From NCBI GenBank assembly GCA_016711215.1, contig JADJTL010000001.1:248001-312000 (forward strand): a stretch of 64,000 nt of DNA, written 5' to 3'. The notes under the pieces were generated by a model, which had not been told where the DNA came from, made no database searches, and was given only the letters and a program-made list of their open reading frames with translations. This document shows, piece by piece, positions 41,501 through 49,683 of this stretch; position 1 is the stretch's first letter; the number at the start of each line of letters is the position of its first letter. Source of the DNA: Pseudomonadota bacterium (lineage in GTDB: Bacteria; Myxococcota_A; Polyangia; GCA-2747355). The translations under genes were made by a program, and so were the position numbers.

Positions 41501-42624
41501 ACGCCTCGAGCTCGCAGGTCGAGGCGGTCGATCGCCCAGCGCGAGGCGGCGAGGCGGCCGATCAGCGTGGAACGCTGAAGCGTGAGCCCCGCGACCTCAC
41601 CCGCTGCCAGCTCGAGGTGCACCGCCAGCTCGCTAGCCGGCTGCAGGGGAAGGCCCTGGCCCCGTCCCTCCAGGCGCAGCTCAAGTCGCGTCTCGGGTAG
41701 TGCGGCTACGAGGGCAGCGGGCCGGAAGTGATCGAGAGAGAGCCCGAACTGATAGCGCAGCTGCGCGGATAGCGGCTCAAGCCAGCCCTGGAGGCGCAGC
41801 GCGCCGGCGCGCCCCAGCTCGGCGTGGGCGTGGAGTTGGAGATGCTGCAGGGGACCGGCAAGGACGACCTGCATTTGTGTCGGACCTGCCGGCAGGCCGG
41901 CGATCCGCAGGCGCAGGCGGGCATCGACGCGCCGCCACGAGCTGAGGCGCGCGGCGCCTTGCAGCGCGATAGTGAGCTGCTCTTGCCCCGCGAGCCGCAG
42001 GACTGCGCGCAGCTGATGGAGGGTCAGCTCGACTGCCCCGCGGTCGAGCCGGGCGGCGGCTCGACCGCTCAGCCCGCGGAGGCTCGCGCCCTTCGCCGCG
42101 CGCTGGTCCACGAAGCTGCCATCGGTCACCTGCAGCTCGCTCAGCTCGACGGTCCATCGTGACAGCTCCGTGGACTTCGGCACCTTCGCCCCTGTGGCGG
42201 CCGACGGGGGCAGGGCCAGCTGGGCCAGATTCGAGCCACCCTGCTGGAAGGCTCGCAGGAGCACGCACGGTCGTTCGACGACGAGCTGCTCGATACGCAG
42301 GCGGCGTCGCAGCAGACCGCCGAGATCGTAGCGCAGCCGCACGGCGCCGATCTGAATCGCCGCACCGCCGAGGCGGTCGTTCACCGTGACGTCTTGCAGC
42401 ACAAGGGAGCCGAGGTAGTCGCCGCCGAGCGCGCCGAGCTGAAACCCGGGGAGGCGCTGGCGCACGAGCTCGACGAGCAGCGAGCGCAGCCGCGCCCTGC
42501 CGCTCGACGAGCGGGCATAGCCAAGAGCGGCCAGCAGCAGCAGCACGCTCACGAGCAGGACGCAGCCCAGCCCAAGAGCACCAAGCCGCGCGGTGCGCCG
42601 CAGCGCGCCCTGACGCCGCGTCAT
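38482..42624 (-). CDS. tamB: Translocation and assembly module subunit TamB (DUF490 family)
   Basis: A 1380-residue envelope protein. A transmembrane anchor at about 20-38 (LGCVLLVSVLLLLAALGYA) is followed by a long run of amphipathic beta-strand repeats, the groove that is thought to carry lipids or barrel proteins between membranes. The C-terminal DUF490 region has SLDVRLRREFAEGTVSIVL, SQLLSLILTGRLDP, the GIDVTRVGVSQT segment and YLTRRLYVAYRRVF, typical of TamB. Length fits the 1200-1500 norm. The start codon ATG shares its A with the TGA stop of the upstream TamA-like gene, so the pair is translationally coupled, as expected for a complex. The final bases are inside a 20-bp period duplication. 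Confidence 0.92.
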   Translation of the reverse strand: MTRRQGALRRTARLGALGLGCVLLVSVLLLLAALGYARSSSGRARLRSLLVELVRQRLPGFQLGALGGDYLGSLVLQDVTVNDRLGGAAIQIGAVRLRYDLGGLLRRRLRIEQLVVERPCVLLRAFQQGGSNLAQLALPPSAATGAKVPKSTELSRWTVELSELQVTDGSFVDQRAAKGASLRGLSGRAAARLDRGAVELTLHQLRAVLRLAGQEQLTIALQGAARLSSWRRVDARLRLRIAGLPAGPTQMQVVLAGPLQHLQLHAHAELGRAGALRLQGWLEPLSAQLRYQFGLSLDHFRPAALVAALPETRLELRLEGRGQGLPLQPASELAVHLELAAGEVAGLTLQRSTLIGRLAASRWAIDRLDLRARGVRLQASAKGTLDQLEATLSVAVPELARVRLIQLQSLKLAGPLQLAATLSGRFGDALSLRLNGSSQGLRVAGARLGRLEFAGALRGLPGNPRGRLTVTALAARSASPPARVDYLRVTLKGGRREGEAAFVARGLLGGAAQGRASWRDHGPQRARLEATLQALRPAGLPRLSGRIVAVAEGRSLRAHARLQLTDTQTRLALEANLPLTYAPGALLPVFAAQRPASVELTVAGFALESLPRLGLGAAGLGGTLALSARLAGELSSPRLSADLELKDARLAGLKGVNVHAVLALDDRLRLRADATQGASRLLQLEGRLALTAAEALGVGADPLGRLGRAPLQLRIESGSVRLEQLTMLLPSFAPLASGRLRGRAHLGLRAGGQLFDPHVELELLLDAARLDRQRLGDLRLRAQLGSAEPAASTRATLRFARDGQVLLRGRAALKRGVEELLRFPKRIGEAALTGTLELPQTPLRGLAQQDGWLSQLEGGVLTGRASVAGTVAQPSFTAALRLHDLRVAGGPVGTLELRAEGARRGVSGQLTLRQPHGGSLASRGQVALTPPEPTIDTTLRGTNLDLGFLAAFLTEVQRTEGRLTIEGSARGPLTRPRVRARVQLSDGRLRARGLPELKGIALRASLDPQRARLERLVIHSGAGRLVATGSARSAAFLPRDFELSAKAQRFRLGVAPIADAVFDGDLQVSGRLQDMTLVSQVTVDKGVLTLPKLSSPRRLHPTSTLADVVFVDADARAARVRRQRRKALGEVTQRALDLTTRADSLMVRGEDLDVELTVALRVKAGPGAAPRIVGSAGIRRGQVTVLGNAYQVEHAVARFSGREPIDPSLDVRLRREFAEGTVSIVLRGTLAQHELILSSEPPSYDQSQLLSLILTGRLDPRAGESGGDKALALASAVAQAVFGLLAKQVAGKVGIDVTRVGVSQTQDEKKSEARLRAEAEIGKYLTRRLYVAYRRVFGAAETENANEALGEYRISARWLLMALFGDRGVGNLDLAWTYRY

Positions 42625-44705
42625 CAAAACGCCTCACCGAGGGTCAGATGGAAAGCGTAGTTGTCGCGCGGATCGGGGTCGACGGGGCGGCCGCTAGCGC
42701 TGAGCTCGGAGCGCCGACGGTTGAGCCGCAGGCCGATCGCCACGCCCAGCGAGCCGATCGGTGTCTGGTATTGCACGCCTGCACCCAATCCGAGCTGCAG
42801 CGCCTTCAGGTCGAGAGCGTCGAGTTCCTCCACCACGTCGCCGGCGTCGAAGAAGGTGATCAGCTGGAGCCACTGATCGTAGAGCTTGAAGGTGCGCAGG
42901 CGCAGCTCGGCCGAGAGCAGCACGGCGCTGTCGCCGCCGATCGGGATCAGGCGGCCGGTCTCGACGGTTTCGGCGGGCCCCCCGTTCGGCGGGGTGATCG
43001 TCTTGGTCTGAAAGACCTGCGGCGAAAGTCGTCGGTAGCCGAAGGCGCGATGGCTCGTCGCGCCGCCAAACCAAATGCGGCGCGTCACGGGGGTCAACTC
43101 CTCGCCGGCGCCGAGCGCGCTGCCGTCATCGAGCGCGACGAGTTGGCTGAAGATCGCGCGCAGGGCGAGCACGAGTCGCCTGCTGCCCAGGGGTAGGTAG
43201 CCGCGCAGGTCCGGGGTGAACTTCAAGTAGCTGAAGCGCCCGCCGAGCTGGGGGAAGCCGCACTCTACCCGCAGCTCGGCGAAGAGCCCACGCCGCGGGT
43301 CGATGATGCTGTCGCGCCAATCGAGCTGCAGGAAGGGTTCGATCCAGGCCAAGCGATAGGCGCTGCTCCCGTCGACGCCTACGCCGAGAGGGTTCTCGAA
43401 GGCGTCGAAGGTCGTGACGTCGAAGAAGCGGAGGTACTGAAAGCTCCAGGAGACTCCGCCGCGGACCCGCTCGGCCCAGAAGGTGCGGTCGGCGCCGAGC
43501 TGGAGCCGGGGCCCGTGGTAGCGGTAGCCTTCCTGCAGGCCGAGCTCGTAGCTCAACAGGCCGAAGGCGGTGACGGCGGAGCCGAGCAGATCGGGTTGGG
43601 TCAGTCGGAGCTCGCCGGCACCGGCGAAGCCGCCACGCTCGGCGGCCCAGGCCGTCGGGATGGTGACGAACTTCGGCTGCAGGCGCAGCTCGAGATTGCG
43701 CAGCCCACCGAGGAAGTTGCGCCAGGCGAAGCGACTGAAGAAATGAATTTCCTGCCAGCGCTGGTCGACGCCCATCCCCCCGCCCAGGCGGATCTCTCGT
43801 AGCTTGGTGGGAGTGAGATCAATCGTCACGGGCGCACGCGCGACGGGGGACTTCGGCAGCCGCAGCTCGACCGCGGCGAAGACCTGGTGGCGCAAAAGGC
43901 GCGCCCGCGTGCGGGCGAAGGCCTCGGGGCGGTAGACATCCCCCTCGCGAAAGGCGATCGCGCGCGCGAGCTTGCTCAGCGGTAGATCGCCTGCGCCTTC
44001 GATCACGATCGGGCCGATCCGCAGCAGTGGTCCTGGCACGGCCCGATAGGTCACCCGAGCCGTCAGCCGATCCCGATCGACGGCCACCGTGCCCGCGCAG
44101 GTGGCGTAGGCGTAGCCCAGCGCCCTCAGGCGCGCGCGCAGCAGCGAGGCCGCTGCGCCGTAGGCGGCGTAATCGAAGCGGCCTCCAACGCGCAGGGGCA
44201 GGCGGCGCAGGACGGCCTGCCTGCTCGCTCGGGGGAGCGCGGCGAGACCCTCGACCGCGATCGTCAGTACGCGGCTGGGCCGCCCCTCGTCGACCTCGAG
44301 CCGAATGTCGACGGCCTGGCCGTCACGCTTGTCGACCAGCGTCTCGTCCAGCGTACGCACTGAGAAGAAGCCGCGCGCGCGATAGTAGCGCTCGATGCGC
44401 CGCAGGTCGCTGTCGAGCGCCGCCGGATCGTAATAGCGGCGTCCGCCCAGCAGCGGGAGCCACCACCACCACGGCGTGGGCTGGGTCTCCAATCCGGCGA
44501 CGATCTTCGACGCCTCGAGCTGGGCCGTGCCCCGCAGCTCGACGCGATCGATCCAGCGCCGACCCGCAGGCGCCGAAGCGCAGGCGCCAAGCTCCAGCAG
44601 CATCGCCCCGAGGAGCAAGCCCGCGGCGAGGCGATGCAGGTTCCGCGACGCGAAAGCCACGGCGACGCCGGCGCTCCGGATGGCCGCATGGCTCAGGGGC
44701 GGCAT
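42624..44705 (-). CDS. tamA: TamA/BamA-family outer-membrane assembly protein with a lipobox
   Basis: A 693-residue protein: N-terminal POTRA-type repeats (about 55-310, for example RRIERYYRARGFFSVRTLDE and IGPIVIEGAGDL), then a 16-strand Omp85 barrel with the surface-antigen motif region RRIWFGGATSHRAFGYRRLSP, the RGF-like loop, and an ending YAFHLTLGEAF with aromatic last residue. The leader ends ELGAC, with Cys42 a possible lipid acceptor, which is unusual for Omp85 proteins but occurs in some lineages. An earlier ATG (44795) would overlap the upstream radical SAM gene; 44705 leaves a 13-bp gap and is chosen, though without a clear ribosome-binding site. Coupled to tamB. Confidence 0.88.
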   Translation of the reverse strand: MPPLSHAAIRSAGVAVAFASRNLHRLAAGLLLGAMLLELGACASAPAGRRWIDRVELRGTAQLEASKIVAGLETQPTPWWWWLPLLGGRRYYDPAALDSDLRRIERYYRARGFFSVRTLDETLVDKRDGQAVDIRLEVDEGRPSRVLTIAVEGLAALPRASRQAVLRRLPLRVGGRFDYAAYGAAASLLRARLRALGYAYATCAGTVAVDRDRLTARVTYRAVPGPLLRIGPIVIEGAGDLPLSKLARAIAFREGDVYRPEAFARTRARLLRHQVFAAVELRLPKSPVARAPVTIDLTPTKLREIRLGGGMGVDQRWQEIHFFSRFAWRNFLGGLRNLELRLQPKFVTIPTAWAAERGGFAGAGELRLTQPDLLGSAVTAFGLLSYELGLQEGYRYHGPRLQLGADRTFWAERVRGGVSWSFQYLRFFDVTTFDAFENPLGVGVDGSSAYRLAWIEPFLQLDWRDSIIDPRRGLFAELRVECGFPQLGGRFSYLKFTPDLRGYLPLGSRRLVLALRAIFSQLVALDDGSALGAGEELTPVTRRIWFGGATSHRAFGYRRLSPQVFQTKTITPPNGGPAETVETGRLIPIGGDSAVLLSAELRLRTFKLYDQWLQLITFFDAGDVVEELDALDLKALQLGLGAGVQYQTPIGSLGVAIGLRLNRRRSELSASGRPVDPDPRDNYAFHLTLGEAF

Positions 44706-44718
44706 TGAGCCCGGGGCG

Positions 44719-45705
44719 TCATGCGGGCGAGAAGAGGTCCGCCTGGGCGGTAGCACCGGGTGTCGCCGGTGCAGGCGCAAGCTCGCAGCGTCCACCCGCC
44801 AGGCCGGGATTGTGGCAGTGACAGACGGTCAGGACGATACCGTGGTCAGCCGCGGCGCTGCTGATGCGTCGCAGGATGCTCAGCGCGTGTGAGTGGACCA
44901 GGTGATCGTACTCGCTGCGGCGACCGCCGTGTCGCCCGCTGGGGAAGCACCCGAGAATCAGTCGCTGAACGCCATGGGGTGCCTCTCGCGCGAGTTGCGC
45001 GGCGACCCCGGGCCGGAGCTGCAGCAGGCTGACCATCGCGCGACGCACGCCGAGGCCGTCCAGCGCAGAGAGCAGCCGCTGCAGCGACTCCTGGCCGTCA
45101 TTGACGAAGGGGATCAGCGGCTCGATATGGACCTGGGGGGCCAGCTCGAGCTCGAGCAGTCGCTGCAGGAGGCGCAGCCGGGCCTGGGGCAGCGCCGTGC
45201 CCGGCTCCCAACGCTGCGTGTAGTCATCGGCGGTCGAGGCCAGCGCGACGCTGATGCGCACCCGTGGTCGGTGGCGTGCCAGCAGGGCGAGGATCGCCTC
45301 GGGGATAACGCCGCGGGTCGTCAACGAGACGCCGATCTCGCGGCGCAAGAGCAGCTCGAGACAGGCCCGCGAGAGCTCGAGTACCTCGGGTCCGCCCAGG
45401 AAAGGGTCGCCGGCGCTGCAGAAAAGCACGAAGTCGGGAAGGGCGCGTCGGCGCCGCGCGCTATCGAGTTCATGCCGCAACAAGGCCGGGAGGTTGCGAT
45501 AGATCAGCAGCTTGCCCGGGGCAGGGGTCCCCGTGTAGCAGCGTGCGTAGCAATAAGCGCATTGTCCCGCGCAACCGCGCGTGACATTGACCGTGGCCAC
45601 GTCGCCGAGGCAGGGCAGGCGCCCGCGGGTGCAGGCGTGTTGCTTGTCGCCGACGAGGATTTCCACTTGCCCTGCGCTCCCGGCTCGACGGTGGCAAGTA
45701 TACAC
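44719..45705 (-). CDS. Radical SAM protein, spore-photoproduct-lyase-like (SplB/Rv2578c type)
   Basis: A 328-residue radical SAM enzyme. The cluster motif is VTRGCAGQCAYCYARCY (Cys45, Cys49, Cys52), followed by FVLFCSAGDPFLGGPE, ISVALASTADDYTQRWEPGT (the strand-loop shared with SPL-like proteins) and a C-terminal VCHCHNPG. This matches a wide group annotated 'SPL family radical SAM protein', most of which have no known reaction and lack the DNA-repair context. The start used is GTG at 45705; a second GTG at 45666, with GGGAG upstream, would shorten the N-terminus by 13 residues. It lies 21 bp after the transketolase gene and 13 bp before tamA, an odd position whose meaning is open. Confidence 0.8.
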   Translation of the reverse strand: MYTCHRRAGSAGQVEILVGDKQHACTRGRLPCLGDVATVNVTRGCAGQCAYCYARCYTGTPAPGKLLIYRNLPALLRHELDSARRRRALPDFVLFCSAGDPFLGGPEVLELSRACLELLLRREIGVSLTTRGVIPEAILALLARHRPRVRISVALASTADDYTQRWEPGTALPQARLRLLQRLLELELAPQVHIEPLIPFVNDGQESLQRLLSALDGLGVRRAMVSLLQLRPGVAAQLAREAPHGVQRLILGCFPSGRHGGRRSEYDHLVHSHALSILRRISSAAADHGIVLTVCHCHNPGLAGGRCELAPAPATPGATAQADLFSPA

Positions 45706-45726
45706 GCGAGCGCTGCATGCCCTCTG

Positions 45727-46728
45727 CTAACCCGCCCGCGTGGCCAGCAGCGCCTTCGCTTCCGCGTAGATGCCCGGGCCGTCCAGGTGGTGCTTGCTGA
45801 AGAGCGCCTCGGTCGCCCCAGATTCGCCGAACTCACGCAGCCCAACGCGGCGGACGTGGGTCGGGCGGCGCTCGGCGAGGGCCTCGCAGATCGCGGAGCC
45901 GAGGCCGCCGATCACGGAGTGGTCCTCGACGCTGAGCACGCGATCGCAGCCCTCGAGCGCCGCGGCGAGCGAGGCGCCGTCGAGCGGCGCCAGCGTCGGG
46001 ACGTTGAGCACCGTCGCTGAGCAGCCCTCGCGCTCGAGCCGCACCGCCGCCTCTAGCGCGCCGGCCACGCACGCGCCGGTGGCGCAGATCGCCAGCTCGC
46101 GGCCGACGCGCAGTCGATCCACGGCACCCGGAACGAAGCGGTAGCGCTGATCGTGGAGTCGCGGAACCTTCTGCCGCGTCAGCCTCAAGAAGGCGGGGCC
46201 GCTGTGGCGCGTCACGAGGTGCTCGACCATCTGGACCGTCTCGAGGTCGTCTGCTGGTTGGAGCACGAGCATATTCGGCAGCGTGCGCAGGAGGGCGATG
46301 TCCTCGAGCGCCATTTGCGTGTAGCCGTCGGGCCCGACGGCGCAGCCCGAGTGGGTGCCCACGATCGTCACCGGCACGTCGTTGTAGGCCACCGAGACCT
46401 TGATCTGATCGAAGCGGCCCGTGACGAAGCAGGAAAACGAGCAGCAGAAGACGCGCTTGCCGGTCGCGGCCAGACCAGCCGCGGTGCCGAGCATATTCGC
46501 CTCCTGGATCCCGAGCTGAAAGAAGCGTTCGGGAAAGGCGGCGGCGAACATCGCAGAGCGTGTCGACTCGCTCAGGTCAGCGTCCAGCACGACGATCTGC
46601 GGATGCTCGCTGCCGAGCTGCTGCAGCGTCTCGCCGAAGGCGTCGCGGGTCGCCCGTGCCGGCGGCGCTGCGGCGCAGGCGGCGGCGGTCTCGGGGCCAC
46701 TGGTGACGCTATCGCTGCTGTTGATCAT
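45727..46728 (-). CDS. Transketolase, C-terminal subunit (copy 2)
   Basis: A 333-residue C-terminal half of a second split transketolase. Signals: IVVLDADLSESTRSAMFA, FFQLGIQEANMLGTAAGLA with the catalytic Glu, VTIVGTHSGCAVGPDGYTQ, LEDIALLRTLPNMLVLQPAD and VLSVEDHSVIGGLGSAICE. Its N-terminus carries about 25 extra Ala/Ser-rich residues over copy 1. The ATG at 46728 overlaps the stop of the N-subunit gene as ATGA. It shares the fold with copy 1 but many residues differ, which argues for an old duplication or a separate acquisition rather than a recent copy. Substrate preference (pentose phosphates or an unusual sugar) is not visible. Confidence 0.92.
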   Translation of the reverse strand: MINSSDSVTSGPETAAACAAAPPARATRDAFGETLQQLGSEHPQIVVLDADLSESTRSAMFAAAFPERFFQLGIQEANMLGTAAGLAATGKRVFCCSFSCFVTGRFDQIKVSVAYNDVPVTIVGTHSGCAVGPDGYTQMALEDIALLRTLPNMLVLQPADDLETVQMVEHLVTRHSGPAFLRLTRQKVPRLHDQRYRFVPGAVDRLRVGRELAICATGACVAGALEAAVRLEREGCSATVLNVPTLAPLDGASLAAALEGCDRVLSVEDHSVIGGLGSAICEALAERRPTHVRRVGLREFGESGATEALFSKHHLDGPGIYAEAKALLATRAG

Positions 46729-47582
46729 CGCACTGCCTCCGTTAGCGGGAGGCCAGCGCGAGCGCGGAGCTCGCCGATCGCGCGGTCGGCCTCGTCGCGC
46801 GTCGGCGCCACACCGTGCCAACTCGCCCGCTCCTCCATGAACGATACGCCCTTGCCCTTGATCGTGTGGGCGATGATGTAGGTCGGTCGACCCTGCACCT
46901 GCCGCGCCTGATCGAGCGCGGCGATGATCTGGCGGTAGTTGTGACCGTCGATCGTGATCACGTGCCAGCCGAAGGCGCGCCATTTGTCGGCCAGCGGTTC
47001 GAGGTTCATCACGTCGCGGGTGAACCCGTCGATCTGCAGCTTGTTGAAGTCGAGGATCACCGTGAGGTTGTCGAGCTTGAACTTCGCGGCGGAGAGCGCG
47101 GCCTCCCAGACCTGACCCTCCTGGGTCTCGCCATCGCCCATCACGCAGTAGACGCGCCAAGCGCTCTTATCGAGCTTGCCGGCGAGCGCGATGCCCTGGG
47201 CGACGCTGAGGCCCTGGCCGAGCGATCCGGTGGAGGCCTCGATCCCGGGCAGCCAGGTGCGGCAGGGGTGTCCCTGCAGGGGCGAACCGAGCTGGCGCAG
47301 GGTCCAGAGCATTTCCCGTGGGAAGTAGCCCAGGTCAGCCATCACCGCGTACTGCGCGGGCACGCCGTGGCCCTTGCTGAGGACCAGGCGGTCGCGATCG
47401 AGCCAGAGGGGCTCGTCGGGTCGCTGCCGCAGCGCATGATGGTAGAGCGTGCTGATCAGGTCGATCAGCGAGAGCGAGCCGCCGGGATGACCTGAACCCG
47501 CCGCCGCGATCATCTCGACGATGTCGACCCGGTAGCGCGGCGCCTTCGCCTCCAGCGTACGAACCAGTTCCTCAAGCTCCAT
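46725..47582 (-). CDS. Transketolase, N-terminal subunit (copy 2)
   Basis: A 285-residue ThDP-binding half. It has MIAAAGSGHPGGSLSLIDL (GHxG motif), RDRLVLSKGHGVPAQYAVM, IEASTGSLGQGLSVAQGIAL, the ThDP/Mg motif VMGDGETQEGQVWEAALSA with LDFNKLQIDG, and TIKGKGVSFMEE. GGAGG lies six bases before the ATG at 47582, so an upstream in-frame ATG at 47600 is not used. It opens a minus-strand run with the C-subunit, the SPL-like protein, tamA and tamB. The 216-bp gap to the divergent c-di-GMP gene must hold its promoter; I could not pick out a convincing one. Confidence 0.93.
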   Translation of the reverse strand: MELEELVRTLEAKAPRYRVDIVEMIAAAGSGHPGGSLSLIDLISTLYHHALRQRPDEPLWLDRDRLVLSKGHGVPAQYAVMADLGYFPREMLWTLRQLGSPLQGHPCRTWLPGIEASTGSLGQGLSVAQGIALAGKLDKSAWRVYCVMGDGETQEGQVWEAALSAAKFKLDNLTVILDFNKLQIDGFTRDVMNLEPLADKWRAFGWHVITIDGHNYRQIIAALDQARQVQGRPTYIIAHTIKGKGVSFMEERASWHGVAPTRDEADRAIGELRARAGLPLTEAVR

Positions 47583-47798
47583 CGCAGTCCTCCACCTCAC
47601 GGGTCCAGCGACCCGCCGGTGCGCGCATTGTACGAGTCAGGCTCCGCGAAGCAACCGGCCGCGGCAGACCGACCTCGAGCGCGCACTCCGGCAGCGGCGA
47701 CCAGGGGCCTTTTACGGTCCGCTCGCGCTTCCGTGCTAACGTTTTTTTCGCTGCGGCGATGACGCCGGGGTGCGCTGCGTGGCTGGCGGGAGGGGGAG

Positions 47799-49529
47799 AT
47801 GGAAGAGCGCGAGCAGGCAAGGTCCGCCGGCGACAATGCCGACGCCCGACCGCCGCCGGCGCTGGTCCGGGCGAACCTGCGCCGGGCTGAGGCCGTCTAC
47901 GGCCTCAGCCGTGAGGGAATCCTCGTCACGGGGCTCGACAACCGCATCAAGGCGGTGAATCCCGCCTTCACGCAGATTACCGGCTACAGCGCCGAGGAGG
48001 TCCTGGGTTGCGACCCGTCGCTGCTCAAGTCGGACCGCCACGACGCCGAGTTCTTTGCTGCGATGTGGCGCGCGCTCGAGCGCGACGGACGCTGGCAGGG
48101 CGAGATCTGGAATCGTCGCAAGAATGGCGAGGTCTATCCGCAGTGGCTGGCGATCACGCGGGTCGCCGACGAGCAGGGGGCGACGACCGAGTACGTGAGC
48201 GTCTTCAGCGACCTCAGCCACGATCGCGCGGCCGAGGCGACGATCCGCCACCAGGCCAGCTACGACAGTCTCACCGGGCTGCCCAATCGCGCGCTCTTCG
48301 TCGACCGCCTCGCGCAGGAGCTGGCCCACGCGCGGCGCGCGAAGCATCTGGTCGCGCTGCTCTCGATCGACCTCGATCGCTTTCGCTCGGTCAACGATGC
48401 GGGGGGCCATCGGGTCGGCGATCAGCTCTTGCAGCAAGCGGCCGCTCGTTTGGTCGAGGCCGTGCGCGAGACGGATAGCGTCTCGCGGCTGGGGGGCGAC
48501 GAGTTCAGCATCATCGTCACGGGGCTGCGCCACCCGCGCGGCGCGGAGGTGGTCGCCGACACCGTGCTGGCGGCGCTCGCCCGACCCTTCGTCATCGAGG
48601 ACCACGAGAGCCACCTCGGAGCGAGCGTGGGGATCTCCGTCTATCCGCCCGACTGCACGACCGGCGAGGAGCTGCTGCGCAACGCGGACACGGCAATGTA
48701 CCGGGCCAAGGCTGCTGGCCGCAGTCGCTGCGTCTTCTTCACCGAGCAGATGAACGACGAGGCGACCGAGCGCCTCGGCCTCGAGCGTGACCTTCGACGC
48801 GCCCTGACGCGCGGTGAGTTGCTGCTGCACTACCAGCCGCAGTGGGACCTGCGCAACGGTCGGATCACGGGAGCGGAGGCCCTGCTGCGCTGGCAACATC
48901 CCCAGCGCGGGCTGATCCCTCCGGCGACCTTCATCCCCGTCGCTGAGGAGAGCGGACTGATCGTCCCCGTCGGCGAGTGGGTGCTGCATACGGCTTGCGA
49001 GCAGGCGCGACGCTGGGTTGGACAGCTCGGCGCACCCTCGCACTTGGCGGTCAACGTCTCGAGTCGCCAGTTTCGCCAGAACGCCTTCGTCGACACGGTG
49101 CGCCGCATCCTCACCGATGTCGGGCTGCCTCCGAAGCATCTGCAGCTCGAGATCACCGAGAGCATGCTGATGGACGACGTCGAAGAGACCGTGGCGGCCC
49201 TGGGCGAGCTGCGGGCGCACGGCGTCAACCTCTCGATCGACGACTTCGGCACCGGCTACTCGTCGCTCAGCTATCTCAAGCGCTTTCCGATCGACGTGTT
49301 GAAGATCGACCAATCGTTCGTGCGCCACCTCGCCGAGGATGACGATGACGCCGCGATCGCCAGCACGATCATCGCGATGGCGCATACGCTGAAGAAGAAG
49401 GTCGTTGCCGAGGGGGTCGAACACCTGGCCCAGGTCCGCTTCCTGCGCGGGCGCAAGTGCGACCAGGCGCAGGGTTTCTACTTCAGTCGCCCGCTGACCG
49501 CCGAGGCCTGGCCGATCCGGCCGCGCTGA
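47799..49529 (+). CDS. PAS-GGDEF-EAL protein, c-di-GMP synthesis and/or hydrolysis
   Basis: A 576-residue cytosolic signalling protein. PAS (about 32-145: ILVTGLDNRIKAVNPAFTQI and GYSAEEVLG), GGDEF (about 155-310) and EAL (about 325-565) domains follow each other. The diguanylate cyclase signature LGGDEFSII (232-236) is intact and an inhibitory RXXD site, RETD (223-226), sits five residues before it. The EAL domain keeps EALLR (Glu360), the Asn in NVSSRQF, ITESMLM, DDFGTGYSSL and AEGVE, so both activities are possible. No membrane helix is present; the PAS domain could bind heme, FAD or a small ligand. It is divergent from the second transketolase pair. Confidence 0.95.
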   Translation: MEEREQARSAGDNADARPPPALVRANLRRAEAVYGLSREGILVTGLDNRIKAVNPAFTQITGYSAEEVLGCDPSLLKSDRHDAEFFAAMWRALERDGRWQGEIWNRRKNGEVYPQWLAITRVADEQGATTEYVSVFSDLSHDRAAEATIRHQASYDSLTGLPNRALFVDRLAQELAHARRAKHLVALLSIDLDRFRSVNDAGGHRVGDQLLQQAAARLVEAVRETDSVSRLGGDEFSIIVTGLRHPRGAEVVADTVLAALARPFVIEDHESHLGASVGISVYPPDCTTGEELLRNADTAMYRAKAAGRSRCVFFTEQMNDEATERLGLERDLRRALTRGELLLHYQPQWDLRNGRITGAEALLRWQHPQRGLIPPATFIPVAEESGLIVPVGEWVLHTACEQARRWVGQLGAPSHLAVNVSSRQFRQNAFVDTVRRILTDVGLPPKHLQLEITESMLMDDVEETVAALGELRAHGVNLSIDDFGTGYSSLSYLKRFPIDVLKIDQSFVRHLAEDDDDAAIASTIIAMAHTLKKKVVAEGVEHLAQVRFLRGRKCDQAQGFYFSRPLTAEAWPIRPR

Positions 49530-49683
49530 CCCGGCCCGTTCGGCGCGCGGCTGCGCTCCGCGCTCCCGCGGTGGCTCGGGCCGATGTCGGTCTGAAGCCG
49601 ACACGCTTCCGCTCTAAATGCCGCCGGCAAACCGGCGATGAAGAGCAACAGGAGCGCGTCAGCCACGGATCGAGGCGAGGTCG

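Noticed and set aside
47736..49604. A 622-codon minus-strand frame opposite the GGDEF-EAL gene
   Set aside because: It is the antisense shadow of a gene with intact GGDEF and EAL motifs.
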